Of a stretch of 64,000 bases of DNA, positions 1-8,302 are shown piece after piece. This DNA comes from a bacterium (lineage in GTDB: Bacteria > Planctomycetota > Planctomycetia > Planctomycetales > Planctomycetaceae). The position numbers and the translations under genes are program-made. Below the pieces are notes generated by a model that was not told the DNA's origin, searched no databases, and saw only the letters and a program-made list of their open reading frames with translations. The first letter of the stretch is position 1. The number at the start of each line of letters is the position of its first letter. Where the stretch lies: NCBI GenBank assembly GCA_016125225.1, contig WGME01000008.1:106054-170053 (forward strand), written 5' to 3'.

Positions 1-72
1 ATTCGTCACAATCGGAACGGAATCGATTGGTAGCCATTGCCCCCGACATTCTCCTGGCTGGAGTGAGTTAAA

Positions 73-516
73 ATGAATCTATTCCATCAGTTATGGAAAG
101 ACGAGCAGGGTGCCATCCTGACTGCGGAGGCCGTCATGATTGGCAGCGTCGCCGTGTTGGGTGGGGTTGTGGGACTGAATGCGGCCGCCTCGGCCGTGAA
201 CGACGAAATGACCGAGATGGCATCGGCTATTCGCAGTCTCGACCAGAGTTACGTCATTCGTGGACACTCGCGATGTGGTGCCTGGACGGCGGGGTCGTAC
301 TACATACAGCCACGAGTGGAAGAGTCGCTGGCAGAATTGTGTGGTGAGCAGCCGACCGATGTGGTGAAGATCCGCGACGAAATCGATGCTCAGCGGGCCA
401 AACTCTACCCGACGATTACTGAAGAACCCGCACCGGCGAACGAATTGCCGCCGAAGAAGAAAGACAAGAAAAAAGCGGAGGCGAAGAAGCCCGCGAAAGA
501 TTCCCAGGAAGATTAA
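73..516 (+). CDS. Flp/type IVb pilin-like small surface protein
   Basis: A 147-residue protein. Residues 8-35 hold a pilin-like N-terminus: a charged Lys-Asp-Glu-Gln-Gly stretch, then a glutamate followed by an uncharged segment rich in Ala, Val and Gly (AEAVMIGSVAVLGGVVGL). This is the arrangement of Flp/Fap-type pilins, which are cleaved ahead of the glutamate-containing hydrophobic helix. The middle carries two cysteines (about residues 72 and 93). The last 40 residues are Pro/Glu then Lys-rich and probably disordered. A purine-rich ctggagtgag lies upstream of the ATG. No prepilin peptidase or assembly genes are in the window. Pilin-like is an inference from the N-terminus only; a simple membrane-anchored protein is the alternative. 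Confidence 0.6.
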   Translation: MNLFHQLWKDEQGAILTAEAVMIGSVAVLGGVVGLNAAASAVNDEMTEMASAIRSLDQSYVIRGHSRCGAWTAGSYYIQPRVEESLAELCGEQPTDVVKIRDEIDAQRAKLYPTITEEPAPANELPPKKKDKKKAEAKKPAKDSQED

Positions 517-537
517 GTTCGAATCACATGGAAAACA

Positions 538-575
538 ACAACGGTCAGACCATAACAATATGGCCTGACCGTTGT
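538..575. terminator. Shared bidirectional terminator hairpin
   Basis: Perfect 11-bp inverted repeat (acaacggtcag / ctgaccgttgt) with a further CCAT/ATGG pairing inside the loop. It lies between the convergent ends of the pilin-like gene and the minus-strand gene at 609-1163. A short T run follows on the plus side. Confidence 0.75.
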
Positions 576-608
576 GTTGATTCGATTTTTGAGCATTCGC
601 CCAATCGA

Positions 609-1163
609 CTAGTTCGGCGTGTTGCCGATGGTGTCGACCTTGTCGTCGATGTCATTGACGCGATCCAAGGTGATCGCGCTGATGATCAGCGAAGCAATCA
701 CAGCGGCCGCGATGATGACCGTACCACCGCCCATGGCACCGAACTGACCACGGGTGCCATTTTCACCCAGAACCAGCAGGGCTTGTTCTTTTGCGGCGGG
801 AGGAGCGACTTCGCTCTGCCAGACGCGGTAGGTGCCGACGGTCTTGCCGCTGGCAATTTCGTACACACCACCACGCAGACCCTTGACGGCGAACCGGCCA
901 TTGGCGTCGGTTGTGGTCTTGGCGACTTCATGGCTGCCCTGACGGACGACCACTTCGGCGTTCTTGGCGGGGGTGCCGGTATGATCCACCACGCGGCCAG
1001 CGAACACGCCTTGCTCCAGACCGATGTCCAGAATCGAAGCGTTGGTCGACTGAACGGCAACCTTCTGCGAGCCTTGAGCGGCTTGCAGCGAGGGGGCGGG
1101 AATCATCAGGCCGAGTGTGGCAAGGGCCACGGCCGCCCCTTGAACCAGCGAGAAGTTCTTCAT
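609..1163 (-). CDS. Secreted carboxypeptidase-regulatory-like domain protein, copy 1
   Basis: 184 residues. The ATG at 1163 is preferred over the longer frame because it has AAGGAG 7-8 bases upstream and opens a clear signal peptide (MKNFSLVQGAAVALATLGL...). A single beta-sandwich of the CarboxypepD_reg/Cna-B-like fold follows (GRVVDHTGTPAKNAEVVV, then TTTDANGRFAVKGL). The C-terminus has a hydrophobic helix (about 145-165) and a short acidic tail ending GNTPN. It is paralogous to the next gene at 1638-2198; the last 35 residues are the most alike. The product is probably exported and anchored by the C-terminal helix. The function is unknown; such folds are usually structural or binding modules. 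Confidence 0.75.
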   Translation of the reverse strand: MKNFSLVQGAAVALATLGLMIPAPSLQAAQGSQKVAVQSTNASILDIGLEQGVFAGRVVDHTGTPAKNAEVVVRQGSHEVAKTTTDANGRFAVKGLRGGVYEIASGKTVGTYRVWQSEVAPPAAKEQALLVLGENGTRGQFGAMGGGTVIIAAAVIASLIISAITLDRVNDIDDKVDTIGNTPN

Positions 1164-1637
1164 GTGCGTCGTTCTCCTTGTGACCCATCCTGGGAAGGCT
1201 CCCGCTGCCAGCTCACGGTCACAAAAGCAGCGAGGACGACTGGAGCGTCGCGGCATATGCCGACCATCCCGAGGTCATGAAAACAACACAGGTCTCTATG
1301 TAGCGACACACTACGCGAGCTTCCTGCGTGCCGACATCCTCCGCACCCAGTCCATTGCAATCTATCGGACTCACCCAAAAGATTGCTTCACTCGGATCGT
1401 CGTGATTTTCCGGCTTGTTCGCTCAAATCCGCGACAGGTCTCGCGAATCCGCAAAGTTTCGCAAGAGTTCGGCAGAAATTGCTGAAGTTCATTGACCAGA
1501 TGAGGTTTCTGCGCACGCTCAAAAAACGAAGAGGCCGGCCATTTCCGGGGGGCAGGAAATGGCCGGCCGTTCGATACGCAGCGTCGTGGGGGGAAACGAA
1601 CAACCGCGATCGATTCTTCTGGTGGGAATGCTCAGCA
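1164..1637. other. Intergenic region between the two paralogues
   Basis: About 470 bp without a supportable gene. It contains the promoter and leader of the 609-1163 gene and the terminator of the 1638-2198 gene (listed separately). Open frames here are short and lack ribosome binding sites. Confidence 0.6.
1521..1568 (-). terminator. Rho-independent terminator of the 1638-2198 gene
   Basis: Perfect 14-bp stem (ggccggccatttcc / ggaaatggccggcc) with an 8-base loop. On the minus strand it is followed after a few bases by a run of six T residues (1521-1526). It lies 70 bases after the stop codon of the upstream gene. Confidence 0.85.
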
Positions 1638-2198
1638 CTAGTTCGCGGTATTACCAAGTTGATCCACTTTGTCATCCACGCTGTTCACCTTATCGAGGGT
1701 GATCGCGGAGATGATGACACTGGCAATGACTGCTGCTGTGAGAAGCAGCAGGGTCGGATCGACGGCACCAAACTGGCCACGGGCTCCGTTTTCGCCCATC
1801 ACCAGGAGGGCGTGTCCCTTCGCAACCGGCGGAGCGGCCTTTTCATTCCAGACCCGGAAGGTTCCCTGGGTGTTGCCTGCAGAGGCGGTGTAGTTGCCAG
1901 GACGGACGTTTTCGACTGAGAAGACGCCCTTCTCGTTGGTGACCGTCTTGGCGACCACCTTATCGCCTTGCTTCACAACCACTTCCCGATTTTTGAGAGC
2001 GGTTCCGGTGTGATCGACGACGCGACCGGTGAACGCACCATTCAGCAGGACCACATCGGCTGCCAGCTTGGCATCGGACTTTGCGACAATTGTCGCTGTT
2101 GATTTACCGGGTTGAGCGAATACCGGCGCCTGGGGCACCAACATTCCCATGGCCGCCAGACTCAAAGCGGCGCCGCGAATCAAGGTCGTCGTCTTCAT
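1638..2198 (-). CDS. Secreted carboxypeptidase-regulatory-like domain protein, copy 2
   Basis: 186 residues from the second of two tandem ATGs; that one lies 5 bases from AAGGA, whereas the first at 2201 is only 2 bases away. It has a signal peptide (MKTTTLIRGAALSLAAMGML), a CarboxypepD_reg-like beta-sandwich (GRVVDHTGTALKNREVVV) and a C-terminal helix with the tail DDKVDQLGNTAN. The order and motifs match the 609-1163 protein, so this is a tandem duplication with diverged middles. The leader holds a perfect 9-bp hairpin at 2309-2330. The function is unknown; a cell-surface role is inferred. Confidence 0.75.
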   Translation of the reverse strand: MKTTTLIRGAALSLAAMGMLVPQAPVFAQPGKSTATIVAKSDAKLAADVVLLNGAFTGRVVDHTGTALKNREVVVKQGDKVVAKTVTNEKGVFSVENVRPGNYTASAGNTQGTFRVWNEKAAPPVAKGHALLVMGENGARGQFGAVDPTLLLLTAAVIASVIISAITLDKVNSVDDKVDQLGNTAN

Positions 2199-2680
2199 CA
2201 TATTCCTTTCGTTAAGTCGTGTTTCGCAGGGTTCAATTCGTGCAAAGGCGGCCCGCCCGGCAAATTGGCGGCATGGCCGGCGCGGACCCCACGCCGACGA
2301 CTCTTCCGTTCCGTGGATGATTCCACGGAAACAGCTCTCCACAGTTCATGAATGACGATAGGCAGTTTTGATGGGATTCCTGGGCTCAATCCGTTACCTG
2401 CCAGGTTGTTGGACGCTGTCAGGTGTTTGGCTGACCCAAGTGTGGCGGGGAGTATAGTGATGTCACGAAGTGGGTCAATCGGAGAATGATCCTCTTCACC
2501 TCAAGATCGTTTTTTTTGGTAGAGTTGGCACAGTCAGCAGCTAACTTCGGCAGTTTCTGCAAGGTCTGTCAGGTCTTCCTCGCCAGCATGATGCATAATT
2601 GCCACATCATCCGGGAAATGTGCGCACAGACGTCAATCGAACGCGGCGCCCTGATCGGACTCATGTGGAGTGTTGACGGC
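2199..2680. other. Divergent intergenic region with a 9-bp hairpin
   Basis: About 480 bp between the divergent genes at 1638-2198 and 2681-3043. The only structure seen is a perfect inverted repeat ttccgtgga-tgat-tccacggaa (2309-2330), in the leader of the minus-strand gene. It could be an operator or an RNA hairpin. An open frame continues upstream from 2681 to 2486 but shows no coding character. Confidence 0.45.
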
Positions 2681-3043
2681 ATGCGCGGCTTATGGATTGC
2701 CTTGGGACTCATGTGCGTCGGTCTGACGCCAGAACTCGCTGTTGGCCAGGATTGGGGCGGCTGCCCACCGTGGAGGCCCTGTGGTGGCGGCAACACCTTT
2801 GGAGGCAATTTTCTGATGCCTCAAGGCTTCTATGGTGTCGACTTCCGCCCGGCCTGTGCCCAGCACGATGCCTGTCTGGCTAATCCGTACAATTCCCGCT
2901 TCGCCTGCGATCAACAGTTTCTGGCCGGCATGTACGATGCCTGTGCCTGCTCGCCCCACCCCTTGCTCTGCCGCCACAAAGCCCGCATGTACTATGTCGG
3001 AACCCGCATGTTCGGCACGCTGTATCGGCAGGGGGCTCCCTGA
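2681..3043 (+). CDS. Secreted phospholipase A2-like protein
   Basis: 120 residues from the ATG at 2681, chosen because it opens a signal peptide (MRGLWIALGLMCVGL); the upstream in-frame ATG at 2663 is an alternative. The mature part has the phospholipase A2 core motif C-x-x-H-D-x-C (ACAQHDACL), as in the prokaryotic and eukaryotic PLA2 superfamily where the His-Asp pair is catalytic. It is followed by a second cysteine-rich helix (FACDQQF ... YDACACS). Eight or more cysteines suggest disulfides outside the cytoplasm. The calcium loop is not obvious. Enzyme activity is inferred from the motif alone. Confidence 0.6.
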   Translation: MRGLWIALGLMCVGLTPELAVGQDWGGCPPWRPCGGGNTFGGNFLMPQGFYGVDFRPACAQHDACLANPYNSRFACDQQFLAGMYDACACSPHPLLCRHKARMYYVGTRMFGTLYRQGAP

Positions 3044-3574
3044 CACCTAATTGATTGACGACACAAGACCGACAACGGTTCGTGCAGATTTTTTACCGTT
3101 CTGTGATCTTCCAATCGCTGCAGCACGTATGGACCATGTCGGTTGTGGAGCAGCCATCACCAGCCAGCCGCGTATTGGTGCTTTTCATAATGAACAACTT
3201 TGCGTTTTCACCTCACCACTGTTGGAATGACTCCGGAACTCTGGCGGACTCACTCATTTTTTCCTGAAAATTCTGGCGACGATCGTGCGTTGAAAGGAAC
3301 AGCGGGCCAAACATTTCCAGCCTTGTTGATCACCAGCAGACCAACTTGCTCACACATCGCCGGAACCTACCAGTCTTCGCGGGGATGACCTGGCCAGAAG
3401 CACTGGGACAACGATGAGCCGTCTTCAACCTTGGTGTTGTTGAACGTGCTGGTCAGAGCCAACAACGGGCGATTCGTCAGCCATCTTGTGCGGATCGGGG
3501 TGCGCATCGGGTGCAGAGTTGAGGTTGGGATCAGAACATCTGGGGCGAACACCATTACCGGGGGTCCACATATC
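3044..3574. other. Intergenic region, nothing recognised
   Basis: About 530 bp without a supportable gene or clear hairpin. A frame open from 3431 runs into the peroxidase gene but lacks coding character before its signal peptide. Confidence 0.5.
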
Positions 3575-5575
3575 ATGAGTTTCCACACCAGAACATGGCA
3601 GTTCACATTCACGTTGGCGGCGGTCGCCGTCATGGCACAGCCTTTAACGGCGCAGGCTCAACGAATCACGGCCAAAAATCCGCCGGCACAATCGACCGCG
3701 AACAGTGCCAGCCTGATTGAAGTCAACAGGGTTCGCGCGATCGATGGCACGAACAGTTCCGGCATCGATGGAGCCGGAGCCACCAATGCGACTCTGCTGC
3801 GTATCAGTCCGGTCGACTATCCCGATGATGGAACGGGCACCACGATTCTGACGAGTCCGGGACGTGCCAATCCCCGCACGATCAGCAATCGCATCGCTGC
3901 TCAGGGAAATCAGTCGATTGTCAATAATCGGAATCTGACAGACTTCATCTGGGCCTGGGGACAATTTGTTGATCACGATCTCGACCTGACCAGCACCAGC
4001 CCGAATGCAGGGTCTGCCCCCATCACTCTCGAAGATCCCAACGATATTCTGGGACCGAACCCGATTCCGTTTGATCGTTCCCTGTTTGTCTCGGGCACTG
4101 GGGTATCCGGCTCACCACGGCAGCAGGCCAATGAACTGACCGCTTTCCTCGATGGTTCGAATGTGTATGGTTCCGACCTGATTCGCTCGCAAACCTTGCG
4201 AACCTTCCAGAACGGGCTACTGGAAACCAGTACTGGCGATCTGCTGCCGTTCAACACCGCGGGCTTACCGAACGCCGGAGGCACCGGAGCCAACCAGTTT
4301 CTGGCGGGCGATGTCCGTTCCAATGAAAATGTGATGCTCACTTCGCTCCACACGCTCTTTGTGCGTGAACACAATCGTGTGGCACAACTGCTCGCCTTGC
4401 AAGACCCGGACGCCACCGATGAAGTGATCTATCAACTCGCCCGGAAAATCGTCGGAGCAGAAATCCAGGCGATTACCTATCGGGAATGGTTACCCGCGTT
4501 GATGGGGAAACGGGCGCCGGATATCCGCAAGATTTCGTTTGATCCCAATGTCGATGCCGGAGTCACTACCGAGTTCTCCACGGCTTTATTCCGTGTCGGT
4601 CATACCCTGCTCTCTTCGAATCTGCCACTGGCTGAGAATGGGCAAGTCGTTTCCGGTGTGCCCTTGCTGACGGCGTTCTTCAACCCTGCATTTCTGGCGA
4701 ACGATCCCCAAAATGTCGATCGCTTACTGGGAGGCTTCGGGTTCCAGAAGTCTCAGGAGATCGACAACAAAATTGTGGACGACGTCCGCAACTTCCTGTT
4801 TGGCCCACCCGGAGCCGGGGGGATGGATCTCGCAGCCCTCAATATCCAGCGCGGCCGCGATCATGGTTTGCCCGACTACAATACGGTTCGAGTGGCTTAT
4901 GGTCTCAAGCGAGCCAACAGCTTCAAACAAATCACATCCCGAAAAGATGTGCAGGAGGCCCTCGAAGAGCTATACACGACTGTTGATAACATCGATGTCT
5001 GGGTCGGGGCCCTCGCGGAAGATCACCTGCCGGGGAGCAGTTTGGGACCGTTGCTGTCGGCTGGATTGGCGGACCAATTCACACGAGCCGTCGCCGGGGA
5101 CAAGTTCTTCTTCATCCGCGATCACGATCTGCAGCAAGTTGCCGCGGTGGCGGCCATCAATCTCTCGCAACTGACCTTGGCCGATGTGATTCGTGCGAAC
5201 ACGATTGTGGCCAAGCTGCCGGACAATGTTTTCCTGCTCACGCCGGGTGTGACCAGCGATGTCACGGCTCAGTTTGATCAGGCCAGCAACCGGGTGTATG
5301 TCATTGGTAATCGCGGCGACAATTCGGTCATGGTGGTGCATACTCCCGCCGGCTTGATGTTGGTCGGCCAGCATGGAACGCGAATCAACGGGAAAGCCTC
5401 AACGCTCATCCTCAAAGCCAGCAAACCCAGCCTGACCGTCGACTTGGGAGAGGGAAGCGATTCGCTCATCCTTTTCGCGGGCAAGTTTGCCGACGGCCTG
5501 ATCAACATGGGTGGGGGCACGAACTCCTTCCAATCGATTCTGACGACATTCGACGAAGTAATCACGAGTCCATAG
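3575..5575 (+). CDS. Secreted animal-type haem peroxidase
   Basis: 666 residues; the ATG at 3575 opens a signal peptide (about 1-28). The peroxidase-cyclooxygenase (myeloperoxidase-like) core is clear. WGQFVDHDLDLT (about 129-140) carries the distal haem histidine and calcium-binding aspartate. GDVRSNEN (about 245-252) has the catalytic arginine and a glutamate at the position that links haem in mammalian enzymes. FRVGHTLL is the proximal histidine region, and RGRDHGLPDYN is conserved. The last 100 residues form an added beta-rich domain (DLGEGSDSL, MGGGTNSF) of unknown role. It probably oxidises halides or phenols outside the cytoplasm. It appears monocistronic and ends at a terminator. Confidence 0.9.
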   Translation: MSFHTRTWQFTFTLAAVAVMAQPLTAQAQRITAKNPPAQSTANSASLIEVNRVRAIDGTNSSGIDGAGATNATLLRISPVDYPDDGTGTTILTSPGRANPRTISNRIAAQGNQSIVNNRNLTDFIWAWGQFVDHDLDLTSTSPNAGSAPITLEDPNDILGPNPIPFDRSLFVSGTGVSGSPRQQANELTAFLDGSNVYGSDLIRSQTLRTFQNGLLETSTGDLLPFNTAGLPNAGGTGANQFLAGDVRSNENVMLTSLHTLFVREHNRVAQLLALQDPDATDEVIYQLARKIVGAEIQAITYREWLPALMGKRAPDIRKISFDPNVDAGVTTEFSTALFRVGHTLLSSNLPLAENGQVVSGVPLLTAFFNPAFLANDPQNVDRLLGGFGFQKSQEIDNKIVDDVRNFLFGPPGAGGMDLAALNIQRGRDHGLPDYNTVRVAYGLKRANSFKQITSRKDVQEALEELYTTVDNIDVWVGALAEDHLPGSSLGPLLSAGLADQFTRAVAGDKFFFIRDHDLQQVAAVAAINLSQLTLADVIRANTIVAKLPDNVFLLTPGVTSDVTAQFDQASNRVYVIGNRGDNSVMVVHTPAGLMLVGQHGTRINGKASTLILKASKPSLTVDLGEGSDSLILFAGKFADGLINMGGGTNSFQSILTTFDEVITSP

Positions 5576-5614
5576 TAAGGTTGAGAGTCGATGGTTGAGG
5601 GTTGAGAGTTCAGG

Positions 5615-5652
5615 GCGGAAGGCAAAACCAATGTGTTTACCTTCCGCTTTTT
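5615..5652 (+). terminator. Rho-independent terminator after the peroxidase gene
   Basis: Stem gcggaagg / ccttccgc with inner AAA/TTT pairing, followed directly by TTTTT. It lies 40 bases after the stop codon and is preceded by a copy of the degenerate GTTGAGRG repeat. Confidence 0.75.
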
Positions 5653-5716
5653 GCTTTCCGCATTCTGTTCTTGAATGCGACTCGCGAACGCATTTCGTCT
5701 CCGATAAAATGACCGC

Positions 5717-6853
5717 ATGGCTGGAAATACATTTGGGCAAGCGTTGCGGATCACCACGGCGGGCGAGAGTCACGGGCCGGGGAATGTCGTGATTATCGAT
5801 GGTGTCCCCGCGGGGATTTCCTTGTCTGTCGAAGACCTGCTATTCGACCTGAATCGCCGCCGCCCCGGACAAAGTCACATTGTGACACAGCGGCAGGAAG
5901 CCGATCTTCCCGAGATTCTCTCCGGCGTCTTCGAAGGAAAGACTACCGGTACCAGCCTGGCCATCCTGATCCGCAATGAAGATCAGCGAAGCAAAGATTA
6001 CAGCAACATCCAGAACGTCTACCGCCCGGGCCATGCCGACTATTCGTTTGATGCCAAATATGGCTTCCGCGATTACCGGGGCGGCGGACGCAGCAGTGCC
6101 CGTGAAACGACTGTGCGGGTAGCTGCCGGGGTGGTCGCCAAGAAGATTCTGCAAGCCGCGTTTGGGGGCGAAGTGATCGGCTATGTGGTTCAGGTGGGCC
6201 ACATCCGGGCCAACATTGCCGATCCCGCAGCCGTGACGATGGAGCAGGTCGAGAAGCTCCCGAACGGTGAACCGAACATTGTTCGCTGCCCTGATGCCGC
6301 TGCGGCTGCTCAGATGGTCGAACTGATCGAAGCCGTCCGCAAACAGGGCGATTCCATCGGCGGCGCGGCAGAGATTGTGGCGACACATGTCCCCGCAGGT
6401 TTGGGCGAACCGGTCTTCGACAAATTGAAAGCCGATCTCGCCAAGGCCCTCTTCAGTTTGCCGGCCGTGCTTGGTGTCGAATACGGCATCGGTTTTGGTT
6501 GTGTGACCATGCGGGGCAGCGAACACAACGACCACTTTATTCCCGATCCGCAACATCCCACCGACGGTCATCCCGGCATCACTACGGATACCAATCGGCA
6601 TGGTGGCATGTTGGGGGGCATCACCACCGGGTTACCGATCGTGCTGCGGGCTGCCGTGAAACCGACGAGCAGCCTGCCGATCGCCCAGCCCACGGTGACA
6701 CAACAAGGCGAAGCCACGACGATCCAAACCAAGGGACGTCATGACCCGTGCCTGTTGCCGCGTTTCATCCCGATGGCGGAAGCGATGGTCGCCATCGTGA
6801 TTGCCGATCATTGGCTGCGTCACTGCGGGCAAAGCCGAGCCCTCTCTCATTGA
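5717..6853 (+). CDS. aroC: Chorismate synthase
   Basis: 378 residues, full length for the family. It catalyses the last shared step of aromatic amino acid synthesis, turning 5-enolpyruvylshikimate-3-phosphate into chorismate with reduced FMN. Signatures seen include GNTFGQALRITTAGESHG at the N-terminus, RRRPGQ, the conserved Y-R-P-G-H-A-D-Y block, DYRGGGRSSARET, and a C-terminal RHDPCLLPR region. It stands alone, not in an aro operon: the upstream gene is a terminated peroxidase and the downstream gene is convergent. Confidence 0.97.
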   Translation: MAGNTFGQALRITTAGESHGPGNVVIIDGVPAGISLSVEDLLFDLNRRRPGQSHIVTQRQEADLPEILSGVFEGKTTGTSLAILIRNEDQRSKDYSNIQNVYRPGHADYSFDAKYGFRDYRGGGRSSARETTVRVAAGVVAKKILQAAFGGEVIGYVVQVGHIRANIADPAAVTMEQVEKLPNGEPNIVRCPDAAAAAQMVELIEAVRKQGDSIGGAAEIVATHVPAGLGEPVFDKLKADLAKALFSLPAVLGVEYGIGFGCVTMRGSEHNDHFIPDPQHPTDGHPGITTDTNRHGGMLGGITTGLPIVLRAAVKPTSSLPIAQPTVTQQGEATTIQTKGRHDPCLLPRFIPMAEAMVAIVIADHWLRHCGQSRALSH

Positions 6854-6910
6854 TCCTGGCTCTATTGAGCTGTATTGCCCAGCGCGTGATTTGATCCGGG
6901 ACAGAATGCA

Positions 6911-6951
6911 GAAAGGATGTAGCGCACGCTGGGGGCTCGCTACATCCTTTC
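6911..6951. terminator. Convergent terminator between aroC and the EF-hand gene
   Basis: Perfect 14-bp inverted repeat (gaaaggatgtagcg / cgctacatcctttc) with a GC-rich 13-base loop, placed between two convergent genes. No strong T run is present, so it could also be a 3' stabilising hairpin. Confidence 0.65.
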
Positions 6952-6976
6952 GATTCACGCAGATCGACTGCGGTGA

Positions 6977-8182
6977 TTACTCGGCTTCGGGACGCTTGGG
7001 ACGCCCGTCGTTCTGACCTTCCGGTTGACCGGGTCGTGGTCCCCGGGCTCCTTCGAAACCGGCCCGCAATTCCGCTTCGGTAATGAAGCCGTCACTGTCC
7101 TTGTCCATGCGGGCAAAGTTTTCTTTCAGACGCTCGGGCGCTTCGTCCTTCGAGATCTTGCCATCGCCGTTGGCATCCATCCGGGCGAAGAAGGGATTGG
7201 CTCCAGCACCAGTGCGACCCGCCGGACGTTCTCCGTCTCCCGGCCGACCTTCGGGTCGTGCCATTTCCGGACCACCGGGCATCGGACCGCGACCGCCGGG
7301 GAAGCCCATCAGTTCGGGCGGATCGATTTTGCCATCATTGTTAGTATCGAGTTCGCTGAAGTGATCGACGGCCTTGGCCAGTTCTTCTTTCGAGATCGCT
7401 CCATCGTGATCGGTATCGAGGATAGCAAAGACGCGCGGGCCGCGCCCCATGCCACCCATGGGCGGACGACCTTCCATACCGGGCTGTCCCTCGGGGTTCG
7501 GGCGACCATCGGGACCGGGTCGGCCTTCGGCCATCATCTTCCGCATCGAGGCTTCAAAGTCTTCGCGGGTCAGTTCATCCTTACCCGCTTCATCAAACAA
7601 ACGGCCCATGCGATCCCGCAAGAACTCGGGGAGTTCGCTCTTAGCGAGCTTGCCGTCTTTGTTCTGATCGAGCCGCTCGAACATCTGACCGCCGCCCGGG
7701 CCGGGGCCACCAGCGAACCGCCCAAAGTCTTCCATCGTCAAAGCGTCTTTGCCCAGGCGTTCAAACAGCGGACGAATCCGATCCCGAAACTCGGCAGGCA
7801 CCTCTTCCAAAGTCACCTTGCCATCTTTGTCACGATCGAGCATTTCAAACCGTTGACGGGCATCGCCCATGCCACCGCGCGGACCTTCGCCACCCAACGG
7901 AGCTAAGGGCACACTCGGATTCTCCGTCGGTTTATTGGCCGCGATGAATTCGTCCTTGGTCAAAGCGCCATCGCCATCTTTGTCGCCGGCGCGGACCGAG
8001 CGTTCAAAAAACCGCTTCTGCCCTTCGCCGACTTCGTCAGCCGTTAATTTGCCATCGCCGTTTTTATCCAGCGATTGAAACAAGTCTTCGGGTTTGGGAA
8101 CGCCATCCTGAGCGGCCGCAAACGAAGTCCAACCCATGGCGACGGCGACGGTCGCCGTCAGTGAAATGCGTGTCAGCCACAT
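6977..8182 (-). CDS. Secreted protein with eight EF-hand calcium loops
   Basis: 401 residues from the ATG at 8182, with GAGG about 9 bases upstream; it opens a signal peptide (LTRISLTATVAVAMGW). Eight EF-hand-type loops can be read, for example DKNGDGKLTADE, DKDGDGALTKDE, DRDKDGKVTLEE, DTDHDGAISKEE, DTNNDGKIDPPE, DANGDGKISKDE and DKDSDGFITEAE. They are separated by Gly/Pro/Met-rich linkers (GPGGGQMF, EGRPGPDGRP). The protein is probably a calcium-binding exported protein, as is common in planctomycetes. The linkers look disordered. No enzyme domain is visible. Confidence 0.85.
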   Translation of the reverse strand: MWLTRISLTATVAVAMGWTSFAAAQDGVPKPEDLFQSLDKNGDGKLTADEVGEGQKRFFERSVRAGDKDGDGALTKDEFIAANKPTENPSVPLAPLGGEGPRGGMGDARQRFEMLDRDKDGKVTLEEVPAEFRDRIRPLFERLGKDALTMEDFGRFAGGPGPGGGQMFERLDQNKDGKLAKSELPEFLRDRMGRLFDEAGKDELTREDFEASMRKMMAEGRPGPDGRPNPEGQPGMEGRPPMGGMGRGPRVFAILDTDHDGAISKEELAKAVDHFSELDTNNDGKIDPPELMGFPGGRGPMPGGPEMARPEGRPGDGERPAGRTGAGANPFFARMDANGDGKISKDEAPERLKENFARMDKDSDGFITEAELRAGFEGARGPRPGQPEGQNDGRPKRPEAE

Positions 8183-8302
8183 GATCGCACATCCTCGGAA
8201 AGTGTCATGAACGGCCACGGAGTTCAGAACGGACGTCTGATGGAGATCGTCGGGCCATGGGGAGAATGAACCCGAAAGACTGGCAAAAGTTTCGTGCAAG
8301 GA

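Noticed and set aside
3055..3267. Open frame of 70 codons between the PLA2-like and peroxidase genes
   Set aside because: No ribosome binding site, no recognisable motif, and an implausible composition; treated as noncoding.
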